A stretch of 64,000 bases of DNA from Clostridia bacterium (GCA_017550625.1 JAFZOL010000006.1:21477-85476); one strand, 5' to 3'. Shown: positions 7,683-15,610, counted from the stretch's first letter. Made by a program: numbers and translations. The notes: generated by a model not told the origin, from the letters alone.

Positions 7683-10016
7683 ATGAAGACCCGCGTTTTC
7701 GCCGTCCTGCTGGCATTCCTGCTGATCGGGTGCGCGTTCCCGTTCGCCGCCCTCGCCGCGCCGGAGGCCAAAATCTCGATCCGGCTCGCCCCGGACGCCG
7801 GGGAGGCCGAACAGGCGGCAGCCGCCGTTCTGAGCGACTATCTCGGGCAGATCACGGGCACAAAGCCCGAAACGACGGCCGCCAAAGGCGAGTCGGAAGA
7901 CGGCATCGTTCTGCGTCTGCTGGACGGCATCGTTCTGCGCCTGCTGCCGGACGGCGGCGCGCGCCGCAAGGGCGCGTATACCCTGCGCCGCGGGGTCGAC
8001 AGCGCAAACCGTCCGCTTGCCGAAGCCGACGCCGCGTTTTATATCGAAGCGGAAGATATAAGGGGCCTGTGGAACGGCGTTTACGGCTTTTTGAGGCGCG
8101 TTTGCGGGGTGGAGGTCTATTCCCCCGCCGTGGTCAGCGTCCCCGAAAACGCCTCGTTCGCGCTCCCGGAGGATTACTTTTATGAATACGAGCCCCTGCT
8201 CGAATACGCCGACACGGACTGGGCGTCCGGCCGTGACCCCGTGTTCTCGGTCGCGAACGGCTTAAACGGCAGCAGGAGCAACATCGGCGAAATTTACGGC
8301 AAGCCCGTGAATTATCTGTGGTTCTGCCACACGCTCGGCGCCGCCCTCGTGCCTTATTGGGAATATTTCGACGCCCATCCCGAATACTACGCCCTGACCG
8401 AGCGCGCCGGCGTGCGCGAGCCCACGCAGGTGTGCCTGACGAACCCCGACGTGCTGCGTCTTACGATAGAAGGCGTGAAGCAGAAGCTCGACGCGGAATA
8501 CGACCCCGAGGCCGCTTTGAACATCGTTTCGGTGTCGCAGCTCGACAATTTCGATTACTGCGTGTGCGAAGCCTGCGCCGCCCTCGCCGAGCAGTACGGC
8601 GGCCCCTCCGGCGCGCTCATCTGGTTCATCAATCAGGTGGCCGAGGCGATCGAGCCGGACTACCCGGACGTTGTGATCGATACCTTCGCCTATGAGTATA
8701 CCCGCCACGCGCCGACGGGCATCACGGTGCGCGATAACGTATGCGTGCGCCTTTGCTCGATCGAGTGCTGCTTTTCGCACGCGATCGACGACCCCGACTG
8801 CCCCGTCAACGCCGAATTTTATAAGGATCTGCAGGACTGGGCGGCGATCTGCAAGCGCCTCTACGTGTGGGATTACACCACCGACTTCAACCAGACGCTC
8901 GGCGTGTTCCCGAACTTCGGCGTGCTGAGCGAGAATCTGAGAATTTTCCGCGAGAACAACGTGGTGGGCGTGTTCGAGCAGGGCGTGGGCGAAACCGTGA
9001 CCTGCGACACCGAGTTTGCCGACCTCAGGGCGTATCTGTTGGCGTGCAACATGCGCGAGGACCTCTCCGAAGAAGAGAACGCGGCGCTGACGCGCGGCTT
9101 TCTGGAGGCGTATTACGGCGAGGGCGCCGACGAGATCGAAACGTATCTTGGCTTCATCACCGCCCACGCGGGCGACCCCGACGGCCATCTCTATAACCGC
9201 GCGTCCATGCTCAAAACCATGCACGGAATAACGAACGCCGACGTCAAAACGGTCGACGCCCTGTGGAACGCCGCCGTCGAAAAATGCGAGGCCGCCGGCA
9301 ACGCCGAAGCCGCCGCGCGCGTGCGACGGTCGCAGCTCAGCTGGCGCTATTACAAGGCCTGCAACGGCCTCGGCGAGTTCCGCCACGGTCTGAACGTCGG
9401 GCGCTGGACGAAGGCGAACGAGGCGCTGTTCGAAGACCTCAAATCGTTCGGCGTGACCTCGTACGACGAGAGCAAGCCGATGCCCGAAACCGTGAGCGGT
9501 TTTCTCTATCCGCTCGCGTGGGTGGATACCGAGGGCATGGTGCTCACGCTCGATCTGTACCTGATCCCGGCGATCGCCGCCGTCGCGCTCATCCTCTCGG
9601 TCGTCGCCCTCATCCGCAAAAAATATGTCCTGCTGCTCGCGAATATCGCCGCTCTGTGCGGGATCTTCGCCACCACGTGGCTCGTGGACCTCAACGAACT
9701 CGGCCTGCCGGTGTCGTCGTCCCTGCTGTTCGCCGCCATCGTGCTCACCGTCGTCGCCCTCGCGGCGGTCGGCTATGCCCGCAAGCCCGGGCGCGCCAAA
9801 AAGCTTGTCGGCGGGGCCGTCGCCGTGTGCCTGCTTTCGGGGGCGTTCGCCGCCGTTCTTATCGTGCTCGGCAAAAACATGATGAACGGCCTCGCGTCCC
9901 ACCTCGCGCTCTTCACCGTCTGCCTCGTGCTCGAGGGCCTGGCGCTCTTGGGGCTGCTGATCCTGCTGCCCGCGGCGTTTCTCAGAAAAAAGAAAAAGCC
10001 CGAAGCCGCGGCGTGA
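7683..10016 (+). CDS. Secreted DUF4838 (alpha-glucuronidase-like) protein with 5-TM tail
   Basis: The protein has 777 residues, starting at 7683 behind AAGGAGG. A TATAAT -10 box lies at 7650-7655. A signal peptide (residues 1-24) is followed by an alpha-glucuronidase N-terminal-like domain (about 25-170) and a DUF4838 core (about 190-540) with the typical segments HPEYYALT, VCLTNPDVL, QLDNFDYCVCEAC and WDYTTDFNQ. The last 150 residues hold five hydrophobic helices separated by short basic loops, an uncommon addition for this family. A 24-bp in-frame tandem duplication near residue 73 repeats DGIVLRLL. The core is expected outside the cell, tethered by the helices, acting on glycans; the reaction is not established for DUF4838. 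Confidence 0.85.
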   Translation: MKTRVFAVLLAFLLIGCAFPFAALAAPEAKISIRLAPDAGEAEQAAAAVLSDYLGQITGTKPETTAAKGESEDGIVLRLLDGIVLRLLPDGGARRKGAYTLRRGVDSANRPLAEADAAFYIEAEDIRGLWNGVYGFLRRVCGVEVYSPAVVSVPENASFALPEDYFYEYEPLLEYADTDWASGRDPVFSVANGLNGSRSNIGEIYGKPVNYLWFCHTLGAALVPYWEYFDAHPEYYALTERAGVREPTQVCLTNPDVLRLTIEGVKQKLDAEYDPEAALNIVSVSQLDNFDYCVCEACAALAEQYGGPSGALIWFINQVAEAIEPDYPDVVIDTFAYEYTRHAPTGITVRDNVCVRLCSIECCFSHAIDDPDCPVNAEFYKDLQDWAAICKRLYVWDYTTDFNQTLGVFPNFGVLSENLRIFRENNVVGVFEQGVGETVTCDTEFADLRAYLLACNMREDLSEEENAALTRGFLEAYYGEGADEIETYLGFITAHAGDPDGHLYNRASMLKTMHGITNADVKTVDALWNAAVEKCEAAGNAEAAARVRRSQLSWRYYKACNGLGEFRHGLNVGRWTKANEALFEDLKSFGVTSYDESKPMPETVSGFLYPLAWVDTEGMVLTLDLYLIPAIAAVALILSVVALIRKKYVLLLANIAALCGIFATTWLVDLNELGLPVSSSLLFAAIVLTVVALAAVGYARKPGRAKKLVGGAVAVCLLSGAFAAVLIVLGKNMMNGLASHLALFTVCLVLEGLALLGLLILLPAAFLRKKKKPEAAA
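7899..7946 (+). repeat. 24-bp in-frame tandem duplication
   Basis: Two adjacent 24-bp copies differ at one base (GCGTCTG against GCGCCTG) and repeat eight residues within the DUF4838 gene. Such a repeat can expand or contract by slippage without breaking the frame. Confidence 0.9.
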
Positions 10017-10036
10017 CCGCGATCAAATAAAACGAA

Positions 10037-10077
10037 ACCGGCGGACCGTCTGACGACGGTCCGCCGGTATGTTTTTT
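10037..10077 (+). terminator. Terminator of the DUF4838 gene
   Basis: Perfect 14-bp arms (ACCGGCGGACCGTC and its complement) with a TGAC loop, then ATGTTTTTTT. In the minus direction it lies past the end of the DUF6508 gene. Confidence 0.93.
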
Positions 10078-10100
10078 TGCCGTTTTGCGGGGAGGGGCGG

Positions 10101-10523
10101 TCACGCGTTCGTTTCGCGATCGATCGAAGCGAGCCGTTCGAGGCAGCGCACGACGGTGCCGTCCTTGCAGAAGCCCAACAGCGCGCCGTCGCAGAACCGC
10201 TCCGCCCGGACGGACCGCACCAGCAGAGCGATCACGAGCTTCGCGTCCGCGCGGCTGATGTCGGCCGGTTTCGGGTCGTTTGCGCTCAGGACGCCGTATT
10301 GCTCCAGCGTTTCGAGATAATGGGTGTGCTCGTATTCCGGATGCGCGTCGCAGAACCGGAACAGGGTCTCGATAAACCGGTCCACCGCCGCCGTGTAACG
10401 CACGTAGGGCATCTGCTTCGGGTGCCCGGGCGAGCCGTCGTTTTTTTTGTCGACGATCCACTCGCCGTAAGAATCGTTTTTCAGGCTCGGTATGAGGGCC
10501 GTCAATTCGCTGAATGTATTCAT
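10101..10523 (-). CDS. DUF6508 family protein
   Basis: The protein has 140 residues and is soluble, with no signal peptide. Segments such as YGEWIVDKKNDGSPGHPKQM, MPYVRY, DAKLVIALLVRSVRAERFCDG and TVVRCLERLASID match my memory of the DUF6508 family, a mainly helical domain of unknown role in Clostridia and Bacilli. The ATG overlaps the stop of the upstream zincin-like gene by 4 bp (ATGA), and an AGGAGG lies inside the end of that gene, so the two are translationally coupled and probably work together. Nothing shows an enzymatic site. Confidence 0.75.
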   Translation of the reverse strand: MNTFSELTALIPSLKNDSYGEWIVDKKNDGSPGHPKQMPYVRYTAAVDRFIETLFRFCDAHPEYEHTHYLETLEQYGVLSANDPKPADISRADAKLVIALLVRSVRAERFCDGALLGFCKDGTVVRCLERLASIDRETNA

Positions 10524-11302
10524 TTTCGTCCTCCTGTGTTTTCGTGTCCGGCGTATTTTGCCGAAACAATTTTGTAAGCTTCGTCGATAAACGCGTCGAT
10601 ATCGTTCTTATGGTCACGGTAGCAGGCTTTGACCCTGTCCATGACGCTGGTACCGTCGTTTTGGTCCGGGACGTAAAACTCGGGATATGCCCTGTTGTCA
10701 TAAAGCATATACGGCGCGACGCTTTCGTCGTGCAAAATCGGGTCGACGACGATCTCTTCGAGATACCACAGGGGATCAGGCCACGACGGCGGTTTGCAGC
10801 CGACGCCGTGGAGCTGTTTCCATTTCTCGTAGAAGATCATGTGGTTTATTTCGTGCGGCGCGGCGGAGAATACCCGCTCTTCATCGTGGTAAGAGACAAA
10901 GAAGCACTTTTCTTCGGTGTTTCTCGGATAAAAAGGGATGTACCCGACGAAGCAGCGGATGACCGGGTATTCACGGCTCCACTCGTAATCGAGAAGCCTG
11001 CACTGCGCCTCGATGTTTTTGTAAATAAAGGTGTCGAAGACCTCGGAAAAATGCGCGATCCTTTGGCGGATCTCACGGTCGTTTTCGTTAAGCCTATTGA
11101 GGACGACGTCGCGGATCAGCGCTTCGCGGGTCCCGCGGTCCTCTACGGCTGAAACGCCCGCAAGTTCGGGGTATAACGAGACCGTTTTCGCGTAAAAGGG
11201 GCGCGTTGTGTTGGCTTGTTTTTCTTTGCTGAGGTAGTTGGTAATGATCCGCACGTTATCGCGCGGATCGATCTTTTCCACTTTCAAAGTCGGCAGGTAC
11301 AT
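10520..11302 (-). CDS. Zincin-like putative metallopeptidase
   Basis: The protein has 260 residues with no signal peptide, so it is cytosolic. The motif PHEINHMIFY (HExxH type) followed about 35 residues later by LEEIVVDPIL fits a gluzincin-like zinc site, with the second Glu as third ligand. The rest is aromatic and helical, and I do not recognise a named family. The ribosome site GAAAGGGGGAGAGGAAC precedes the ATG. The gene is coupled by a 4-bp overlap to the DUF6508 gene. It may be transcribed from the promoter at 11535-11563, reading first through the endonuclease-family remnant. Role unknown. Confidence 0.65.
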   Translation of the reverse strand: MYLPTLKVEKIDPRDNVRIITNYLSKEKQANTTRPFYAKTVSLYPELAGVSAVEDRGTREALIRDVVLNRLNENDREIRQRIAHFSEVFDTFIYKNIEAQCRLLDYEWSREYPVIRCFVGYIPFYPRNTEEKCFFVSYHDEERVFSAAPHEINHMIFYEKWKQLHGVGCKPPSWPDPLWYLEEIVVDPILHDESVAPYMLYDNRAYPEFYVPDQNDGTSVMDRVKACYRDHKNDIDAFIDEAYKIVSAKYAGHENTGGRK

Positions 11303-11353
11303 GTTCCTCTCCCCCTTTCTTTGCGTTTCAGAATAGAAGAAGGGGCCGGAGCG

Positions 11354-11503
11354 TCAGTTCGTGATGAATTTCAGGTCGGCGTAGATCGGGAAATGGTCGG
11401 AGGTGAAGCGGCCGCTGAAGCCCTTCGCGACCGTGCGGTACGCCTCGACGCTGAAATCGTCGGAGCATAAAACGACGATCCGTTTCATGGCGAGAATGAA
11501 CAT
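11354..11503 (-). pseudogene. C-terminal remnant of an endonuclease/exonuclease/phosphatase protein
   Basis: A 49-codon frame behind GGGAGG encodes a sequence ending in TSDHFPIYADLKFITN. This is the closing motif of the EEP (DNase I-like) superfamily, in which the Asp-His of SDHFP is catalytic; compare YPSDHFPIELKF in the full-length gene at 21046. The remaining 250 or so residues of the fold are absent, so the gene is a relic that kept its promoter, ribosome site and 3' end. Confidence 0.7.
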
Positions 11504-11534
11504 AAAACGCCCTCCCGTAGACTTTTATGCTTTG

Positions 11535-11563
11535 ATCATAACACAAAAACGGGCTGTTGTAAA
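11535..11563 (-). promoter_or_regulatory. Promoter upstream of the EEP remnant and zincin operon
   Basis: Minus strand TTTACA, 17-bp spacer, TATGAT. It lies about 30 bp before the remnant and no terminator is seen before the zincin gene. Confidence 0.7.
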
Positions 11564-11601
11564 GGGACGTTTGCGCCCGGGCGCGCAAGGGATCTTTTTA
11601 G

Positions 11602-11633
11602 AAAAAAGAGATCCCGCGCGGGGCGCAGGATCT
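11602..11633 (-). terminator. Terminator of the 29-residue peptide unit
   Basis: Minus strand arms AGATCCTGCG and CGCGGGATCT, followed by CTTTTTTC. It closes a transcript of about 180 nt started at 11788-11816. Confidence 0.85.
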
Positions 11634-11664
11634 CGGGATCATGGTTTTACGTGAAAAGCGGCGC

Positions 11665-11754
11665 TTAAAACAGCTTGCCGCCGTTAAAGAGTACCAGAAT
11701 GCTCATGAAAAACGCGGAAATGATATCGCCGATCGCATCAAAGAAGCCTTCCAT
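11665..11754 (-). CDS. 29-residue hydrophobic peptide
   Basis: A short frame coding for 29 residues lies behind AAAGGAGG with 7-nt spacing. The peptide begins MEGFFDAIGDII and continues SAFFMSILVLFNGGKLF. It is acidic at the N-terminus, with one hydrophobic, amphipathic helix and a single Lys at the end, so it is probably membrane-associated. It has its own consensus promoter and terminator, so it is an independent gene. The properties fit a regulatory or toxin-like membrane peptide, or a conserved small ORF of unknown role. No antisense RNA partner is evident, so a type I toxin is only one possibility. Confidence 0.7.
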   Translation of the reverse strand: MEGFFDAIGDIISAFFMSILVLFNGGKLF

Positions 11755-11787
11755 AACATGTTCCTCCTTTTGAATTTGTACAATGAT

Positions 11788-11816
11788 ATTATACCTCAAG
11801 CGAGGGCGTTTGTCAA
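11788..11816 (-). promoter_or_regulatory. Perfect consensus sigma-A promoter
   Basis: Minus strand TTGACA, 17-bp spacer, TATAAT, an exact match to consensus in both boxes. It is among the strongest-looking promoters of the window and drives only the 29-residue peptide. Confidence 0.92.
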
Positions 11817-11861
11817 CCGTCTTGTCGCCGAAGCGCACCGCCGACAGAATAAAAACGGGAT

Positions 11862-12515
11862 TTATCTGACCGCCTTCAGCGTATGGGTCGCGCCCCAGCT
11901 TTTCAGGACCGAGACGGATGAAAAACCGGCTTCGGCCAAAGCCGCTGTTTCATGTTCGACGGTCAAAGGGGTGTCATAGTGATAAAAGGCCCCGTCCGCG
12001 ATATGCTGTTCTTTTTTCAGGCGAAGAAGCTCTGCCCGGTAAAACCGCTCTTCTTCGTCGGACGGCGCGAAATAATCGGTCAGGATAAAATAACCTCCGG
12101 GCTTCAGCGCGCTTCGCAGTTTTTCGTAGAGCGGTATTTTCTCCCGCGCGGTGAAATGATGGAGAGATTCCACGGACACCGCCGCGTCAAACGCGTTTTC
12201 GCCGAACGGCACGTCAAAATACGAGCCTAAAACCAGCGTCAACGCTTGATCGGGAAATTTCGCGCGCAGCCTGTCGAGCATGCCCGGCGCGAGGTCGATG
12301 CCCGTAACGACCGCCGACGGCACCGACCCGAAATAATAATCCAGCTCCAGACCCGTGCCGCAGCCCAGATCGAGAAGGCGCGTGCCGCATTCCCGCGGCA
12401 GGCAGCCCGCCGTGAACGGATAGAATTCGCGTGCCCGGTCGATACAGGACAGTTGGTGTTCTTCGTATCCGTTCAGCCGGGCGTCGAAGAATTCGCCCAT
12501 TTTTTCAAGCGTCAT
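11862..12515 (-). CDS. Class I SAM-dependent methyltransferase
   Basis: The protein has 217 residues from the ATG at 12515; an ATG 12 bp upstream is possible but too close to the GAAAGG site. The Rossmann motif I is LLDLGCGTGLELDYYF (about residue 46), with the acidic end of strand 2 in TGIDLAPGML and motif IV in FDAAVSVESLHHF. LKPGGYFILTDYF is the usual post-motif of this family. The substrate is not readable; the relatives I recall are annotated only as small-molecule methyltransferases. The neighbouring lipase runs the same way and ends upstream, but no shared role is evident. Cytosolic. Confidence 0.9.
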   Translation of the reverse strand: MTLEKMGEFFDARLNGYEEHQLSCIDRAREFYPFTAGCLPRECGTRLLDLGCGTGLELDYYFGSVPSAVVTGIDLAPGMLDRLRAKFPDQALTLVLGSYFDVPFGENAFDAAVSVESLHHFTAREKIPLYEKLRSALKPGGYFILTDYFAPSDEEERFYRAELLRLKKEQHIADGAFYHYDTPLTVEHETAALAEAGFSSVSVLKSWGATHTLKAVR

Positions 12516-12566
12516 GCGTTGCCCCATCCTTTCTCCCGGACAAGATCGGGGACGTTCCTTCGACGG

Positions 12567-13838
12567 TCACAGGGCGTCGATCATCAGCATCAGGCTCAGA
12601 AGCTCGACCTGCCCTTTCTTTTCGGGACGGAAGATGTTGCCCTGCAGCGCCATGTGCGCGCCCCTGTAGGTGGGGAAAACGTGATAAACGCCCTTCGAAA
12701 AGCCCTTTTCGGCAAGGGCGACGCCGGGCGCTTCGTTGACCGTATCGCTCGGCTTGTCGAACGGGGCGGTCTCGGACACCGTGTTCACGAGACCGTCGTT
12801 GTGCTGCCAGCGCCGATCCAGTACCATGCCGCCCTCGGTGACGGTGTCGGTGTTGCCCATCACGTGGATGAAAAGCCTGAAAAAGGGATCGCCGATCTTC
12901 CGGTCCTGAACGCGGTAGCTGCCGTCGCCCGCGGGGCGCGTGGCGTCGAACGGGACGGAGAAATAGTAGATATCCGGCACCATGCGGATCCCGGCGTTCA
13001 TCAACACGGAATGGTCGGGGTGCATGTCGTAAAGACCGGTATCGGGCCGGGCGACGCGGCCGGAGGTGATCTTGCGGCCGCGGTCGGCGATCTTGCGCAT
13101 GCCGGCTTCGGGCAGGAAACGCGTCCACGCCGGAAGGGCGCCGAGCGCATCGGCGCATTTTTCACGGAAGCGCGTTTCGATCGCCGTGACCGCCTGATGG
13201 TTCACGTGCAGCGTGGTGCCGTTGTAGGCGGCGGCAAGCCCGCAAATCGAATAGATCCAGTCCTGTTTGCCGCCCTCGAACAAGCCGGACAGGCTGCCGT
13301 CCGTAGTGGCGATTTTCTCTTCTTCGTCGCCGTAGGCAAGCAGCGAAGCGAGCAGGGCCGCGGTGGGGCCGCCGAAGGAATGCGCCATGATGTTGATCTT
13401 GTGCGCCGCGTCCCATTGGGGCAGGACCGGCTTGCCGGTATAATCCTTGCCGTAGCGCGGGTGGCCGAAGCGCTCGCTGTGCGCCTTGCCGTAGTCCACG
13501 CGCGTGCCCGTCAGCTGCGCGTAAAGCTCGCAGGCGCGGTCCCACGCCGAGCCGACGGGATCCACCGACGGCGCGACGACCGTGAAGCCGGAGGCGTTGA
13601 GCCGCTTGACCGTGTTGCCGCTGAACAGACCCCAATAGGCGAACGTATCGTGGCCGGGCTCGTTTTGTCCCCAGCCGAAGAACCCGTGGAGAAACACGAA
13701 CGGATAGCGCGTTTTGGCCGAGCTGTGGTCGATGTCGAGCCCCTTGCCCGGGGCTTTGAGAAACCGCACGGCGCCCGCGCCGGTGAGCAGGGCGCGGTTG
13801 AGGACGTAAATGGTGCCTGTCAGTAAGTCGTAACGCAT
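12567..13838 (-). CDS. Family I.5-like lipase
   Basis: The protein has 423 residues, starting behind GAAAGGAG. The N-terminal motif YPFVFLHGFFGWGQ supplies the oxyanion region. The nucleophile elbow is MAHSFGG (Ser about residue 154), an A-x-S-x-G elbow as in Bacillus/Geobacillus and staphylococcal lipases. NDGLVNTVS carries the probable catalytic Asp, and GAHMALQGN near the C-terminus probably supplies the His. Tryptophans around GSAWD and a large lid region also fit family I.5. No signal peptide is seen, unlike the secreted relatives, so the enzyme may be cytosolic or exported in another way. Expected reaction: hydrolysis of triacylglycerol or other carboxyl esters. Confidence 0.88.
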   Translation of the reverse strand: MRYDLLTGTIYVLNRALLTGAGAVRFLKAPGKGLDIDHSSAKTRYPFVFLHGFFGWGQNEPGHDTFAYWGLFSGNTVKRLNASGFTVVAPSVDPVGSAWDRACELYAQLTGTRVDYGKAHSERFGHPRYGKDYTGKPVLPQWDAAHKINIMAHSFGGPTAALLASLLAYGDEEEKIATTDGSLSGLFEGGKQDWIYSICGLAAAYNGTTLHVNHQAVTAIETRFREKCADALGALPAWTRFLPEAGMRKIADRGRKITSGRVARPDTGLYDMHPDHSVLMNAGIRMVPDIYYFSVPFDATRPAGDGSYRVQDRKIGDPFFRLFIHVMGNTDTVTEGGMVLDRRWQHNDGLVNTVSETAPFDKPSDTVNEAPGVALAEKGFSKGVYHVFPTYRGAHMALQGNIFRPEKKGQVELLSLMLMIDAL

Positions 13839-13889
13839 AGGCGGACTCCTTTCGGTTCGGGGGACCGGATGCGGTCAACAATCCGGGAT

Positions 13890-14441
13890 TTACAGATCGA
13901 ACGTGTCTTTGATCAGTCTCGCGACTTCTTCGGGCGATTTATCCGAATTGTCGATCCGGAGGTAGTTGTCAAACGTGATCTCACCCTCGAAGCTGACGCA
14001 CCTGTGGTTTTTATCGTCCTCGATCAGACGCCGGTTGGAGGTTTCGATGTCTCTTTTGGACGCCTTGTGCTTCAGCCTGTTTTCGGTAACGTTTCTCTGC
14101 AGCCTTACTTCCTGCGGCGCGATCAGCTCAACGTAATAGAACTCGGTCCCGTACGGTTCGAAAATGCTTTTGACGTGCTCCAGATATTCCCGGTCCTCAG
14201 GCTCGTCGAACGCCCACATGATCGTATAGATCATCCCGTAGTTGTCCGAAGCCGCAAAGTTTCTGAAGATGACGTCGCGCATCTCGCGGATAGCGTTCCA
14301 GTTCCACCGGCCGAAGATCTCCAGTACCGGTTCAATGGTCATGTGGTTGTGAAACAGGCGAAGATCTGTGATTTTCATCAGTTCCTGACCGACGGTCATT
14401 TTTCCGACGGCCGCGTCGCCTATAATAAACAGAAGTTTCAT
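13890..14441 (-). CDS. P-loop nucleotide kinase-like protein
   Basis: The protein has 183 residues. The P-loop is FIIGDAAVGKMTVGQEL, where Met replaces the Ser/Thr after the Lys. This is a feature of a known small kinase-like family whose members read AVGKMTVG followed by LFHNHMTIE, as here. RNVTENRLKHKASKRD resembles an arginine-rich lid and NRRLIEDD follows. There is no signal peptide. A phosphotransfer or nucleotide-dependent role is likely, but the substrate is unknown. It lies 23 bp downstream of the second methyltransferase in the same direction and probably shares its promoter. Confidence 0.8.
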   Translation of the reverse strand: MKLLFIIGDAAVGKMTVGQELMKITDLRLFHNHMTIEPVLEIFGRWNWNAIREMRDVIFRNFAASDNYGMIYTIMWAFDEPEDREYLEHVKSIFEPYGTEFYYVELIAPQEVRLQRNVTENRLKHKASKRDIETSNRRLIEDDKNHRCVSFEGEITFDNYLRIDNSDKSPEEVARLIKDTFDL

Positions 14442-14464
14442 AGCATTCCTCCGTTAATCCCGTT

Positions 14465-15160
14465 TTATTCCGGTTTTCGGTATTCGGCGAAAAAGAACAG
14501 GGGCAAATCGTCGTTTTGCCCGCTTTTGTCATAAGAGCGCGGTTCTTCGGTATGCGTCAAGATAAGCCCGGCGTCGGCGGCGGCGTTCAGATAACAGGAC
14601 AGAGGGCGGTGGAAATGCGCCGTTTCGCCCCAGAAGCGGTTTACAGTCGTTTCGGGCGAGAGATACGACGTGATGAGCCTGCCGAACCGGTAACCGTTTT
14701 CGTCCGTCTGCCAATTGCCGACATAGAACGCCGGGTGAACAATGGAATACCAGAATACGCCGCCCGGTTTCAGTAAACGGGCGCACTCCGAAAAAACGGG
14801 ACCGACGTTTTCGATATCCATCAGAACTTGATTGCAGAACACGATATCGAACGCCCCTGCGGCAAACGGCAGCGGCCGGGTGATATCCGCAAGAAAGAAC
14901 GAGACGTCCGGGGTTCTTTCCCTCGCGAGATCGAGCATCGCCTCGGCACCGTCGACCCCGGTCACACTGCCTCCGATACCTCTGAAATAATCGGCGTACC
15001 AACCGTACCCGCAGCCGAGATCGAGCACGGTTTCGCCGTTCAGCTTTCGGAAGCGTTGTTTTACGATGGTTTTATTCGATTCGGCATAGGCGGAACGCTC
15101 CTGTGTATCGGCAAACAATAGGGCAGCAGTATTCCATTGTCGGATCGTTAAGTCGCTCAT
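14465..15160 (-). CDS. Class I SAM-dependent methyltransferase
   Basis: The protein has 231 residues with motif I VLDLGCGYGWYADYF (about residue 44), an acidic strand-2 end in GVDGAEAML, and FDIVFCNQVLMDIEN as motif IV. LLKPGGVFWYSIVHPAFY is the typical closing segment of the UbiE/BioC-like group. The second half is aromatic and could shape a pocket for a small hydrophobic substrate, which cannot be named. It is first in a two-gene unit with the kinase-like gene, transcribed from 15210-15239, with an AAGAGGT ribosome site. Confidence 0.9.
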   Translation of the reverse strand: MSDLTIRQWNTAALLFADTQERSAYAESNKTIVKQRFRKLNGETVLDLGCGYGWYADYFRGIGGSVTGVDGAEAMLDLARERTPDVSFFLADITRPLPFAAGAFDIVFCNQVLMDIENVGPVFSECARLLKPGGVFWYSIVHPAFYVGNWQTDENGYRFGRLITSYLSPETTVNRFWGETAHFHRPLSCYLNAAADAGLILTHTEEPRSYDKSGQNDDLPLFFFAEYRKPE

Positions 15161-15209
15161 TCGGCATACCTCTTTTTACGGTGAAGAATGAATTCCTTTT
15201 CATATTTTG

Positions 15210-15239
15210 ATAATAGCATAAATACTGCCCGTTTGTAAA
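15210..15239 (-). promoter_or_regulatory. Promoter of the methyltransferase-kinase unit
   Basis: Minus strand TTTACA, 18-bp spacer, TATTAT. Confidence 0.7.
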
Positions 15240-15274
15240 GTACGGATTGCGCTTGACGGAAACGGCAATACTGA

Positions 15275-15370
15275 AATGAAGATGCCCCGGCAGGTCATCA
15301 GCCCGCAGGAGCGACTTCATTCCTTCATCAGCCCCGCAGGGGCCGGTTCCCTTCGGCCGCCTTTTTCGTT
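15275..15370. repeat. Decayed copy of the nested palindromic repeat
   Basis: Contains ATGAAG, then GCAGGAGCGACTTCATT and CTTCATCAG linkers and hairpins CCCCGCAGGGG and GGCCGGTTCCCTTCGGCC. The GCAGGAGCGACTTCATT word also occurs in the array at 4955-5146. Confidence 0.65.
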
Positions 15371-15374
15371 CCGC

Positions 15375-15405
15375 TTGACAACGACTGCTTGATGTGGTAT
15401 ATAAT
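15375..15405 (+). promoter_or_regulatory. Promoter of the ABC-F leader
   Basis: TTGACA with TATAAT at 19-bp spacing, or the overlapping TATATA at 17 bp. It lies about 225 bp upstream of the ABC-F start, leaving a long untranslated leader. Confidence 0.75.
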
Positions 15406-15432
15406 AAGCAGAACATACACAGAGGTGCGGAC

Positions 15433-15447
15433 ATGACCGACAGGTAA
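15433..15447 (+). promoter_or_regulatory. Four-codon leader peptide (uORF) of the ABC-F gene
   Basis: AGAGGTG, then ATG ACC GAC AGG TAA (Met-Thr-Asp-Arg), about 30 nt after the promoter. Very short leader peptides of this kind precede drug-inducible ABC-F and erm genes, where ribosome stalling changes leader folding. Inferred from position and ribosome site only. Confidence 0.5.
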
Positions 15448-15566
15448 TTCAGATCACGGATATCGGATCCGCCGCCCGGCGTTTCGGGACGGCGTTTGCG
15501 GTCGTCGTTATTTGGGTACCTGCGCCGTTTGGCTATTCAGTCCGCGCGTTTTTTTTGCACGGCAGC

Positions 15567-15610
15567 GCCCTTTTCGATACACGCGATCCGGTATCGAAAG
15601 GGGCTTTCTT
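15567..15610 (+). promoter_or_regulatory. Attenuator-like hairpin before the ABC-F gene
   Basis: A 14-bp stem (GCCCTTTTCGATAC with GTATCGAAAGGGGC, one G-U pair, 10-nt loop) followed by TTTCTTCGTATTTTT, 19 bp before the start codon. It is placed to act as a premature terminator or to block the ribosome site. A T-run (15549-15556) further upstream may belong to a competing structure. Confidence 0.65.

Noticed and set aside
8262..9902. 546-codon minus-strand frame under the DUF4838 gene
   Set aside because: Its composition (His, Arg, Val, Gly) is that of an antisense shadow in GC-rich coding DNA, and it has no ribosome site or motif.
11665..11816. Type I toxin-antitoxin locus
   Set aside because: No convergent or antisense promoter opposite the peptide gene could be identified, so only the peptide unit is reported.
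12246..13826. 526-codon plus-strand frame under the lipase gene
   Set aside because: Antisense shadow; the lipase on the other strand has clear catalytic motifs.
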